A DNA stretch of 64,000 bases from Silurus meridionalis (Eukaryota > Chordata > Actinopteri > Siluriformes > Siluridae), in the NCBI RefSeq assembly GCF_014805685.1, contig NC_060906.1:7160060-7224059 (forward strand), in the 5' to 3' direction. A program made the translations under genes and the position numbers. Below are positions 1-10,838 of the stretch, one piece after another (within the stretch, counting starts at the first letter, position 1; the number at the start of each line of letters is the position of its first letter). The notes beneath the pieces were generated by a model that did no database searches, was not told the origin of the DNA, and saw nothing but the letters and a program-made list of their open reading frames with translations.

Positions 1-983
1 TGTCATCATGAGTTGAGTTGGTAATCATAATCATAAACAGAACTGCAATTACTCACTCATTGCATTGCATTGCTTACTCATTGCGTTGAGTCCCAGTGAA
101 AATTACTTTCAGAGTAATCAGATTTTATTATCTTGCTTTAACACAACTGTCATTTATGCTCTAATAAAACCATAAAGTTGAAAGAGTGTGTATTTTCTTT
201 TTCCCATTACTTTATAGCACAAGTATTATTAAGAAACAGCAACCAACAAACAGCAACCATTTAATGCAAAAATAGACATTAGAGAGATAGACATTAGAGA
301 GATAGTTTCATAATGTACACATTTCAAGTGGAAGTATGTGGTGACTGTGATATAAAACATGATGCACCACACCATTCTATGAAAATAAACCACACTGGGG
401 GAAATGTTGAACAGCATGGTTCCACAGTGACTGTTTACAATTACAGATGTGAATTTATTAATAAACAACAAAACAGCTGATTGAACACCACATTTTTTTG
501 CTTTGGCCATAGGCATCTTCTGCTATACAGATAAATGTATAGCCATCAGCATTATTTAAAATCCCCAGACATGGTCACACCTTCATTAGTCAGTTTTAGT
601 TTTTAAATAAAGTTTTTTGTTAATTCTGTGTGCTTTCTTGTAAAGCAAACCTGCTCACAGACTGAAGGAGAAGCTGACTGAGCAATTGAATCCCTTCAAG
701 CAATTGTAGGTATAATTTTTCTTTATCACTTTTAGCCTTAAAGATACAAATCAATTCATCAGAGCCTTTAAATGTTCATTAATGGAGAAACAGCCTATAT
801 GTAAAATGTTATATATACAAAAATCATATGTACAATGCTATTTAAAGTTATTAAGAGGTTGTTTATATTACATTTCCAATGTCCAAAACTTTCATTAAGT
901 GGGATCCAAATGGAGCTGGTGCAACCTCTAGATAGCTCAGGATCCATGCAGGGTTGACATCTTCGCTTTAAAATGTCAAAATA
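1..983. other. No gene recognised
   Basis: AT-rich sequence with short direct repeats near the start (ATTGCATTGC, CAGCAACCAACAAACAGC). Open frames are short and have no recognisable motif. Confidence 0.6.
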
Positions 984-1148
984 TACATTTACGGCATTTG
1001 GCAGATGCCCTTATCCAGAGCGATTTACAACTGAGCAAGGAAAGAGTTAAGGGCCTTGCTCAAGAGCTCAGCAGTGGCAGCTCTGTGTTGGTGGGACTTT
1101 TCAATCCAAAATCCAATGCCTTAAGCACTGAGCTACGAAGCAACTATC
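984..1148 (-). mobile_element. tRNA-derived SINE with L2-like tail, copy 1
   Basis: The minus strand begins with a tRNA-like head (GTAGCTCAGTGCTTAAGGCA is the A-box region, then a worn B-box) and ends in CTCTGGATAAGGGCATCTGC and AAATGCCGTAAATGTA, which is the same tail as the L2 LINE at 5147. This marks L2 as its mobilising partner. Confidence 0.78.
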
Positions 1149-1964
1149 TTGAATATTGCCTTCTACAGTTTTATGCTAAAATAGCAATGTAAAACATTAC
1201 ATTTAGCATTGATTTTCACCCTGAATGCATAACGCACACCAACACAGCTAACCCACACATATCACGTGGCTTTGTATCCTGTTTCTGAGCCTCTATTACA
1301 CATAATGGAGCTGAATTGCAGCTGAAAATAAAATATAAGGACAAAATGATATCATTACATTGAATGCCCAGATGCCATAAGTTTCAATTATGTAAAATTA
1401 TTTTGACCTGCAGAGAGCACACAATGAAGCGGAGCTGATGATGTGGCTGGTCAAAGCAATAATAAGATTTCTTTTTTTATTCTAGAGTTCAAGAATTTTA
1501 CAGTGGAGTAGCAACTTCCACATGCTTATTCATGCAGCTTTCCCTCTGTACACACCATTAGGTTACACTAATGAATATTGTTCCATTTAAAGCCCATAGA
1601 TCACAATTTGTGCACAGAATACAGTTAATACACATTCATGTCATTTTGTGTGAAATACTATAATCTATGTACAATGTCAGTAGTTTTTATGCCTAGGTAA
1701 AAAAAAACCTTGAAAATTAAATCATAAATTGATCTGAGAGTGCGTTTTTTATGCCTCCATAAAGCAAACAGAAGTTCGGTAAAAACAAGCTATTAAAACT
1801 ATAGTAAAAAAAAAACACCAGTGATACAATCCAGACAATTCAGAATACACATTTATTTCAATTTGCAAGTCCCACAGCTAATTATTCATCATTCTGCAGC
1901 CATTTGTTTTGCAATAAGTGCATTCTGGGATTCTGGAGTGATGACACTGAATTTTTGTGATTCT

Positions 1965-2260
1965 CTGGCAGGGTTTGGTACAGGGTCAGGGTGTGGGACT
2001 GGGGATCCTGTCTGGAGAAGGGTTTGGGGAGGGGTTTGGGACTGGGTCTGGTTACAGGTTTGGGACAAGGTATGGGGAAAGGTTTGGGACAAGGTCTGGG
2101 ACATTGTTTGAGACAAGGTTTGGGTCAGGGTTTTGGGGAGGGTTTTAGTCAGGGTTTGGGACAAGGTTTGGTACAGGGTTGTGGAGACTTTGAGGCAGGG
2201 TTTGGGACAGAGTTTGACAAGGGTTTGGGGCAGGGTTTGGAGTTTAGAGTTGGTTAGATG
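1965..2260 (+). repeat. G-rich degenerate minisatellite
   Basis: About 290 bp of imperfect GGTTTGGGACAGGGT-type units with a period near 14 or 28 bases. Contains GGG runs spaced for G-quadruplex folding on the plus strand at 2019-2040. Open frames across it are repeat-driven (Gly/Leu/Gln or Thr/Gln/Ser) and not genes. Confidence 0.8.
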
Positions 2261-4530
2261 GTTTCGAGTTGAGATTTAGCTAGTTATAGAGTTATGAGAA
2301 AGTAAGGGCATTTTTAAGCAGTAAGACATTTCAGGCTGATGTTTAATCATGAATGGCAGCTCAATACCAACTATATCCTAGCAGGACTGAGCTGCAATGC
2401 CCCAAGTAAAGATATAATGATGTCCCTAGAGAACTCTCAGATCACACCTACAACACAAATTGTTAATTTTGGTCATGTGCACAGACTATTTTTTTTGTTT
2501 TCAAAATGGTATGGTAAGAATTTTACTACAGGTTGGACTGTATGTTAGCTCAAATTGCATACAGTTAGCTCATACTGGACAGTAAAGATTGTAAAAACAT
2601 TGGTAGTTCTATTTTTCTGATCTACATTACTGTAGCTTTATAGAACAGCATCCATGTCAGCTTGAACCAGTCTGGTTTCTGCACAATTCTGTGTGGACTT
2701 TACAGTTTTTGAATTAGTCAGACCAGCTATTTTGGCAACTACATGGATCCTTTCCATGTTTAATTTGACGGAAGCGGACAGAAACTACAATAGGGGATTT
2801 TGTCCTTATTTCCATCTATTCATATACCTGAACATGATGTTATTGTGCCTTTTGCAGATTTCTACTTCTCTGCACAGAGCACAGGGCAAAATCACCCACT
2901 GCTATTCTATTCTATTCTATTCTATTCTATTCTATTCTATTCTATTCTATTCTATTCTATTCTATTCTATTCATCAGGTCAATAATGTGGTAATGTGGTA
3001 AACCTCACGATCAGTGACTTAACTGCAGTGCCTTGCTTGGGGCTACACACATGTTTCACAAAGAGAGCGATCAGGCCTGGCTAAGGTCCATGAAAAATGT
3101 CATTAGTGTGGCTAATTAGCAACTTGCTCTTATCCTGACTCAGTGAGAGATAATTAGTAAGGAGTTGAAAGCACATTGGGAGCATGCTGCTAATAAAATG
3201 GGATACCAAATGTCTTCAGGGAGGTTTTAATGGGGATTGTTTAAAAAGATGTTTCTAAAAATCTTTAATAATAATACACGACTGTGCAGCGAGAAAATTG
3301 TGAGCTTTGTCATGAATCCATCCGCTGTATAGCTATATTGATTTATGTTATAACATAACATAACAGGTGGTATTTGTCTTCCCTCCTCTCTTATTCTTTT
3401 TTTAAACTGAAAGGGGCATGAGAATGGCAAGTTTAAAGATAAATGAAAAAAGAGAAGTATTAAACCAAGGACATCACACAATTCTAAAAGAATAAATACT
3501 GTTATAATACATACTGTATGTAAAGTGATGGCTAGTGCAGCAATGGAGAACATGGACATTTTCCAGTAATGTCTCAAATTTACTGACAAAGAATGCATGA
3601 ACCAAAAGATCACATTCCCAATCTTGCTGTTGTTTTAAATGTCAGCAAAGCAATTTTATTTTAATACATTTACTGAAACAATTTCTGGGGATATTTTTTA
3701 CATTTGTTTTTACTCTTGGTAACTGATACAGTCTCAAAATAGTGGAACCTGGGTGATGAAGGTTCAGCCTGTTTGTCTTATACTTTGTTGCACCTTCCAG
3801 ACAGGGACAGTACTATCCCACCCCCAAGACCAGACTTGCCTTTAAGCTGCATTAAGGTATATAAAATATAAATAAAAAACACTGTAAATGGAGCAGTGTG
3901 TGGGTGAATTGTTTCTTGCATCAATGCAGAAGACACTGATACAAGAGACATCAATATATACTCAATGTCAATGTCTTGAGGACATCAATGTCTTAAAAAC
4001 ATTTTTAAGACATGTTTTTTGGGTTGGCCTTCTATAAAATATTAAATCATGGTGAATCTGAAGGTGCCTTCTAATAAAAAGAAACACTCAAAAATGTCAG
4101 ACTTCATTTATTTAAGATAAAAAATTAAACCAAAGAAACTTTGTGGTTAAACATGAATTAACAAGGCAAGAAAACAAGTGAACAAGTTTTTTCTAGGAGT
4201 GGTTTTGTGTGGTTTTCCTCTTGGTGGCAAGATAACAGTGTCTTTTCCCCCTGTAGTGTCTCCTAGAAAGCTGTGGGCTTTCTACACTGTGGCTACTCAC
4301 AGGGAGCATAATTGCCTAGTTTGGAGATATCACTTATGGCCTAGGATTAAAATCAGATTGGTTTAAATTGGCGAGAATAGTGGAGAAGACCATCAGGACT
4401 TCTCTTCCCTGCATCACTGACATCTTCCCCCAGAGATGCGGGACTAGGAGTCATCAAAGATCTCAGTTATCCATTTGTTGTTGGATTGTGGGATGAGGAA
4501 GCGTACATTTGACAACATTACATCACAAGA

Positions 4531-4533
<3 letters not shown>
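2261..4533. other. No gene recognised apart from one microsatellite
   Basis: AT-rich, apparently single-copy within this window, with no protein motif in any frame long enough to judge. The sequence from 1149 to 1964 is similar in character. Confidence 0.5.
2902..2972 (+). repeat. (TTCTA)n microsatellite
   Basis: About 14 uninterrupted pentanucleotide units. Confidence 0.95.

Positions 4534-4535
<2 letters not shown>

Positions 4536-4602
<67 letters not shown>
4536..4602. repeat. (TA)n microsatellite
   Basis: About 33 TA units with no interruption. Confidence 0.95.
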
Positions 4603-4605
<3 letters not shown>

Positions 4606-4779
4606 GTGAGAAACAAACAAGATTTAACTTTGAACCTTATGTAACAATGACCATTTAAGAAAATGGTGTTTTAAGGGGTGACTTAAACACTAGTGCTTAT
4701 TAACAGAAACCACAAGTATATCAAATGTACAAATGGAAAAAAAACCTTTTTGTCAAAAATTAAAAGTTTCCACAAGCTC

Positions 4780-4885
4780 ATTCACAAACCAAAAATCTAG
4801 TGGAACATCTTCTCCAAAGGGTGGAGGATATTAAAACAGCAAATTTGGACTAAATATGGAATGGGAGGTGTTTGGTCCATGTAGT
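4780..4885 (+). pseudogene. Tc1-like transposase C-terminal remnant
   Basis: One plus frame reads NLVEHLLQRVEDIKTANLD, corresponding to the NLVESLPRRVEA block at 32545. Nothing else of the element is clear nearby. Confidence 0.5.
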
Positions 4886-5146
4886 GGATGGATGATCTCA
4901 TGACCACCTGCTGGCAAATTTTATAGTAAAGCTTCTAATAGCTTTTAGGCAGAATAAAGCAAGTAAAAAAAATAGCATGGAAATATACAAAATGGTAAGA
5001 AGTGCATGTGTTTTTCTCAGTTGCTTTGAGGCCTTTCTCGAATCATCCTTAATATTTGCAAACCAGTAAGTGCATTTCTCAAAACAATTTGTACAACCAG
5101 CACAATGCATTGGATTTTTTGCACAAGCCTGAACTTTTATCAAAAT

Positions 5147-5366
5147 TTTACATTTACATTTACATTTGCGGCATTTAGCTGACGCCCTTATCCAGGGCGA
5201 CGTACAAAAGTGCTTTGAGTCTCTAGTAATTAATAAATCTACACTGGTATGCAAGATTACAAACTTAATATAAATATAACCCTTGAATTCTACAAGCTTG
5301 GAAGTGCTAATTTAAGTATTTCAGGAAGAGGTAGGTCTTCAGTCGTCGCTTGAAGATAGTCAGGGA
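5147..5366 (-). mobile_element. L2-type LINE 3' end
   Basis: Contains GGCATTTAGCTGACGCCCTT and AATCTACACTGGTATGCAAG, then AGGAAGAGGTAGGTCTTCAG, nearly the same as 25991-26165. A 5'-truncated insertion. Confidence 0.78.
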
Positions 5367-5594
5367 TCCTCAGTTCATCTCTCAAAAGTAAGTATTTCTG
5401 TCAATGAACATGTCATTCCCATCAGAATGAAAAGTCCCTTTGTCAATGTTTACAAACAAAATCATTAAAATGTTGTCAGTATGATGGTTTGGATCACAGT
5501 AACTGAAAATGCACAAAATTAGAATTTCTTCTGTTTGGCATCTATGAATTTCAGCTGCACAAATTAATTTATTTGTTACCCATTTGTTACTCCT

Positions 5595-6023
5595 GCCACT
5601 CTTCTCCACCCACTCCACCCTGCCTGCACTTTTTTCTTCACTTTTCTAACACACTCTCAATTACTTTGCACTGTTGACCACAGGTAACTAAACTCCTCCA
5701 CTTTCACCACCTCTTCTCCTTGCAACCACACCACTCTACTGCCCTCCCTCTCATTCACACACATGTACTTGTGTGTACATGCACATGTACCTCCACCTCT
5801 TCAGGCTCTTCTCCACCTGCTCCCTACTCTCACTACAAACCACAATTTCATCCACAAACATATAGTTCGGTCTGACTTCGTCCGTCAACCTGTCCATCAC
5901 CACTACAAACAGGAAAGGGCTCAGAGCCGGTCCTTGATGCAGTCCAACCTCCACCGTAACCCAGTCTGTTGTTCCTACTGCACACTTCATTGCTGTCACA
6001 CTGTCTTTATACATGTCCTGAGG
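5595..6023 (-). pseudogene. RTE reverse transcriptase fragment
   Basis: Reads DMYKDSVTAMKCAVGTTDWV, EVGLHQGPALSPFLFVVVMD, RLTDEVRPNYMFVDEIVVCS and [28 protein letters not shown] is motif B; the catalytic FADD has become FVDE. Further down another frame gives a YLWSTVQSN-type block. Truncated at both ends inside the element 5004-6097. Confidence 0.85.
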
Positions 6024-6431
6024 TTGAACAAGTAGTTTTGAGAATTTCATTTATGATCTAAGAAACGTTCCAAAGCAACTGAGAAAAACTGTAAAGCCTT
6101 ACATACAGAGTAAACATCTAGCCATTTAGCCAGTGACAAAATGACTCAGACATGCGACAATGACAAGATTTTCAAACTTGAAGATCAGATCAATATGGGA
6201 ACTGATAGATTCACTGCTAAAATTTAAACAAAACAGATATTTTTCTGAAACTGAATTTAGCTTTTTTAATAGTTTCAGTTGCAGTAACTCCCACACACTT
6301 GTTCATTTGTTTTGCCCTGGACAAGGTTTTGAGCAGGATGATCTTTTCGTAATGAATTCTTGGCATTCTATTTTTGAAAATTAACTGCAACACAACAGTG
6401 GGGATTTGTTTGTTTCAGCCACTTAATGCTT

Positions 6432-6560
6432 ACACTGTGTGGCCAAACATATTGAAACACCTGACTTTTCCAGCTATGTGTGGTTCCTCCACAATGTTAG
6501 AAACACAACTGTAAAGAATGCTGGAGCCTCTCTATAGTCAGTATAATATACACTGGCATT
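6432..6560. mobile_element. Tc1-like terminus fragment
   Basis: GTGTGGCCAAACATATTGAA then ACACCTGACTTTTCCAGCTA and TGTGTGGTTCCTCC resembles the termini at 8249 and 31877 with several changes. Confidence 0.45.
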
Positions 6561-7442
6561 GAAGATTTCTTCAAAGAGTAAATCAAAAACAGCAAAGATG
6601 TCTGTAATTAAATCCTATTTAAAAGCGAACTGGAGCTGCTCATTTTGTCAAGCTAAAAGCTTTTGATTACGCATATCCTATTTTTCATGTCACTCCTTCA
6701 TCCATCCCCAAGCCACCACACCTATCAACCCCCCTCCCCATCTACTCCCATATTTGCTGATTGTTACCCCTGATAAAAGAGGTATAATGGGTGACAATCA
6801 GCAAATATTACTCTCCTTCTGGGGTAGGTATATTCTAACGACTCCCCTTACTACCGACACTTCCCTCCCCACTCTCACCTCCCACTTGCCCCTTAAATTA
6901 GCTGTCTGTGGGGGGTGGACCCTTGACAGAAGTTCAGTGGACATGATTCAACGTCATAACCCAGATCACATATATTGTTAAGAGGTGTTTATAATAAACT
7001 GATTTGGCTTGTTTACTCATTCATATTTGATACAAAAAAGTCTCTTTCAGTGTATAAATGCTGAAACATTATGTTCCGTGTGAATAATTAAAAAAGGGCT
7101 TTAACAGCACCCAGAGCAACATTGCAGCAAGTGCCTTATCAAGGCAATTACGTATTTGCTGTCTTTGACTTAATATACTGTATCTGCACTGTTTCCTGTG
7201 CTTTGTCGTTTCTGCAGTAATCATCCAAGGACAGTCTGTTCTCTCGACACACAAGTTTAAGATTGACGAGCACAAGGATGTGTTTTGACAGCTTGTGAAT
7301 CTGTCAAAGCGTGCCTAGTGTGTGTAAACAAAGTGTACACACTTTTTTATTTATGAAATACACAGCAGGACTTTACATTTGTTTAAAGTCAGAAATGAAT
7401 GATATTCAACTGAGATGATCAGCATACTGTAGACGGATGAGT
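6561..7442. other. No gene recognised
   Basis: Contains a short inverted stretch (CTCCCATATTTGCTGATTGT at 6743 against GTGACAATCAGCAAATATTA at 6791) that could form a hairpin. No coding motif. Confidence 0.5.
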
Positions 7443-7840
7443 GTTGACATTCAATTCAATTCAATTCAATTCATTTTTATTTGTATAGCGCTTTTAACAA
7501 TGAACATTGTCTCAAAGCAGCTTTACACAGATAATGTGGTGATTAAAAGTGAATATGTTCTTTATGAGTTTGTCCCTGATGAGTGAGCCGGTGGCGACTG
7601 TGGCAAGGAAAAACTCCCCGAGATGGCATAAGGAAGAAACGTTGAGAGGAACTAGACTCAAGAGGGAACCCGTCCTCATCTGGGTTAAACAAAATGTCCA
7701 TTTGTAGCAGATATACAATGTTTGCAGTGATGGTGATCAGAAGCGAACTGTATTCCTGAGTCAGTGTAGCAGACTGTTGACATTAACTACAGTCCAATCC
7801 ATCCTCAAAACTCCCGTTCTTACTTTGGATTCAAGTCTGT
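7443..7840 (-). repeat. LINE-type 3' end with (ATTGA)n tail, copy 1
   Basis: ATTCAATTCAATTCAATTC then TTTTTATTTGTATAGCGCTT and CATTGTCTCAAAGCAGCTTT, with AAAACTCCCCGAGATGGCAT further in. Same family, opposite orientation, at 11476-11984. The short repeated tail after GCGCTATACAAATAAA suggests a retrotransposon 3' end. Confidence 0.65.
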
Positions 7841-8248
7841 GTATAAATAATAATAACAATAATAACAATAATAATAAATGTACCACTGTGGTGGTACATA
7901 AAATAAATCACTTTTCCAATCTTTAACTTAATTATCATATATTAATTATGATTTTGTATTAATGTAGTTTGTAAAAAAAAATAATAATTAAAAGATATGG
8001 GCGGTTGCTTTTTAGTTTTTCTCACCAATTTAGAGATTTTACAATTGTTCTCAAATATAAAAAATAAGGTGTATACCTCAACATATTTGTTCTATTAGGC
8101 AGACTTGTTGGAAAGCTGAGTATAAAGGAAAGAATTATCATCAATGTACATCTCCAGTGTACATTGTCACAGATGTTCATGAAATATCCACTCACAGCTG
8201 TTAGAGAGTTTTTCATTGAAAACATTATTTTGCAGTTTGTTGTCCAAT

Positions 8249-8466
8249 ACTATATGGACAAAAGTATTGGGACACCTGCCTTTTCCAGCCACATGTGGTT
8301 CTTCCCCAAAATGTTAGCACAAAGTTGGATTTTTCCCTTCATCTTTCCCTCTCACCTAAACCCTACTGAACATCTTTGGAATGAATGTGAACGCTGACTG
8401 CACCCCAGGCTTCCTCACCTCACCTACATCAGTACCTAAGTGAGCACAAATCTCCACAACCACACT
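8249..8466 (+). mobile_element. Tc1-like fragment (TATGGACAAAAGTATTGG family)
   Basis: Terminus CTATATGGACAAAAGTATTG, then a plus-strand remnant PSHLNPTEHLWNECER of the catalytic Glu block. Internally deleted. Mirror copy at 26866-27022. Confidence 0.72.
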
Positions 8467-8665
8467 CCAAAATCTTTTGTCCATGTGGTGTGATTTGAAA
8501 TCTTTCAGTTAGGACACAAATCCACTGATAAAAGCCATTTTTACTGATAAAATGTGATTTTATTGGACCTCGGTGTTGTCTTTGATACGCTTGCTCATAA
8601 CATCTATTCAACACACTTCAAACAGTGGCTTGGCAGTACTGGCACACCACTATTTGGTATCTTAT

Positions 8666-9021
8666 TGTTAGATTTTTATTATGCCCAAACGAAACTTAAT
8701 TCATGAAAAGGTTTTTCATACGATCTGCTATGCCCGTGGTGCCTTTCTGATATCAGGGAAGAAGAAATACACAGCACACAGAATGCATGTTCTTTCTCTT
8801 CTTCTTTATTGCAGGTAGCAGAACGTATATATACACATAAAGAGAAAAGGCTGTCCTAAACTTGTTTCCTGTTTAGACAAGAGGATATACTAGCCCGAGA
8901 TGTGTGAGCCCAGATAAGACTCCCTGTTTACCTTACAGACTAACATCGTAAATATTCTATAGACACTGAACAGACAAAGTGATGTGTGTGAGATAGTGTG
9001 AAAACCATCTTAACACTAACA
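8666..9021 (-). mobile_element. Solo LTR of an endogenous retrovirus-like element
   Basis: On the minus strand it begins TGTTAG and ends CTAACA, a perfect 6-bp inverted terminus. It holds a TATA-like GTATATATACG followed within 20 bp by AATAAAG. Flanks CTTAT (8661-8665) and TTTAT (9022-9026) fit a 5-bp target duplication with one change. No internal gag or pol sequence remains, so recombination between two LTRs probably removed it. 356 bp. Confidence 0.8.
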
Positions 9022-9400
9022 TTTATCATTTACCTCTGTGGTTGCTCCATCTGGGGACATATTCACTTCTGTTTTATATGCTCTGCCTTGGTAACATTAC
9101 AAAGAAATATAACATTGTTTTTTTATTTTTACTTCTATGCTGATGACTCAGAGCTGTATCTCCCATTAAAATCTCTCCTACACTGTCTTACAAACATTAA
9201 AGCCTGGATGTCAAATAATTTTCTTCAGCAGGAGTGTAGTAGTTGCTTTTACTTTCTCTACAGCAAGTTAGGTCACCTCACTCCCATATTTAAAGTTACT
9301 TACAACAAAACATGGGTGTTATATTTGATTCTGAAGTCAGTTCTGCTGTTAAAAATCACTGCAGTGAGCGATGGCCAAGCTCAGTCCTACGTGACTTAAT

Positions 9401-10528
9401 CCTTCTTCTTTTTCTTCTTTGGGCTTCTCCCATTAAGGGTAATCCTGCACTTCCTCATTCCACCACCACGTCTCTTTGTCTTCCCTTCTATTTCCTGATG
9501 TTACACCAAGTACCTTTCTAGTTGTCTTCCTTATCACTTCTGCACTAGTCGCCCAACCATCCAGCACCTCTTCACCACCACGAGTTCCTGTCTAACCTCT
9601 TCCCTGAATCTCACACTACAGTCTTCCGCCTTAAGTTTCCACCATCTTATTCTTCTTTTAGTCTTCGCTCTCCTTCTCTTCTTCTTTACCTCCAAAACCA
9701 TCCTACAGACCACCATCTGATGCTGTCTAGCAACACTGTCCCCTGTCAACACCTTACAGTCTCCAATCTTTTTCAGGTTGCATCTCCTACATAGTCATAG
9801 TCCACCTGTGCCACCTTCCTCCACTTTTATATGTCACCCTATGATCCTCCTTCTTCTTAAAATAAATGTTCACCACTGCCATTTCCATCCTTTTAGCAAA
9901 ATCTACCACCATCTGCCCTTCCACATTCCTCTCCTTAAAGCCATACCTATCAATCACCTCCTCATCCCCTCTGTTCCCTTTACCTACATGCCCATTGAAA
10001 TCTGCCCCAATCACCAATCTTTCATTCCTAGGTACACCTTCTACCACTTTATCCAACTCACTCCAGAATTTTTCCTTCTCCTCTCCTCATCTTACAACCC
10101 ACTTATGGAGCATAAGCACTGATGACATTTATAATCGCCCCTTCAACTTTCAGCTTCACGATCATCACCATATCAGAAAATCTCTTCACCTCCACTACAC
10201 TCTTACTGTACTCTTCCTTCAGGATCACCACTCCCCTCCACTTCTCCTTTCCCTGCCGTCTCTGTAGACGTCTTCCTCCTCTCCTTCTCCTCCTTCAGCC
10301 ATTAGTAGCCCAATTTCCACCAGTACCCTGTTGGCCAACGATACCTGTGGCGGTCGTTGGTAACCCGGGCCTCGACCGATCTGGAATGAATTTCCCTTTT
10401 GTGATCTGCATATTTGATTTGGCACGTTTTATGCTGGATGCCCTTCCTAACGCAACCCTCCCCATTTACCCGGGCTTGGAACCGGCACTAAGAGTGCACT
10501 GGCTTGTACAACCCTAATGGCTGGGTTC
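9401..10528 (-). mobile_element. RTE-clade LINE with large internal deletion
   Basis: Minus orientation: the 5' UTR at 10528-10300 (GAACCCAGCCATTAGGG, GCGTTAGGAAGGGCATCCAG), the endonuclease at 10056-9787, a linker at 9752-9534, and then directly the 3' tail with (GAA)n-like sequence at 9401-9440. Reverse transcriptase is missing. Flanks CTACGTGACTTAAT (9387-9400) and CTATGTGACTTTAT (10529-10542) are a target duplication of about 14 bp with two differences. Confidence 0.85.
9534..10056 (-). pseudogene. RTE endonuclease and linker remnant
   Basis: 10056-9787 reads [20 protein letters not shown] then NGHVGKGN and [20 protein letters not shown], the middle of the RTE endonuclease with catalytic GADFN. 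After a shift 9752-9534 reads GDSVARQHQMVVCRMVLEVK and [17 protein letters not shown], the linker before the reverse transcriptase. The same blocks occur at 41729-42300. Confidence 0.85.
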
Positions 10529-10838
10529 CTATGTGACTTTATTACAGGACTGGATTAATGAAGAATTCAATTAAGTAATGTTTTTTTTTATAGTAGACTG
10601 TTGATATTAATTACAGTCAAATTCCATCGCTTCCAAAGTTCTTCCAAAGTTTCTTCTAATTGTCTTCCCCAGTCCTTCTTAACATGCTTACAGAAGGTCC
10701 CAAATGCAGCTGCTAAGAAGACTTGTAAGACACAACTACTTTACTGGCTCCCTGTATATTTTGGATTTAAAATCCTGCTGATTACACAGAACCTTTTATC
10801 CATTTGCATTCAGCTTTGGTCTTAAATCTATTTTATCT

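Larger units (their letters stand above)
5004..6097. mobile_element. Non-autonomous DNA element with inverted ends, filled by L2 and RTE fragments
   Basis: About 90 bp at 5008-5100 (TTTTTCTCAGTTGCTTTG, TTTCTCAAAACAA, TTGTACAACC) is the imperfect reverse complement of 6021-6095. The interior is occupied by an L2 3' end (5147-5366) and an RTE fragment (5595-6023). The same terminus recurs at 21826 and 28064-28135. Confidence 0.55.
8470..10830 (+). mobile_element. LINE reverse transcriptase fragment, interrupted by an LTR and an RTE
   Basis: Three pieces read continuously on the plus strand: 8470-8665, 9022-9400 and 10544-10830. The middle piece encodes FYADDSELYLPLKSLLHCLT, the last VPNAAAKKTC and LLYWLPVYFGFKILL, all L2/CR1-like reverse transcriptase blocks. 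The uninterrupted order is confirmed by the reverse-oriented relative at 22566-23164. A solo LTR (8666-9021) and an RTE (9401-10528) fill the gaps. Confidence 0.82.

Noticed and set aside
1889..2257. Gly/Leu/Gln- or Thr/Gln/Ser-rich open frames on both strands
   Set aside because: Produced by the G-rich minisatellite; no start context, homology or splice sites.
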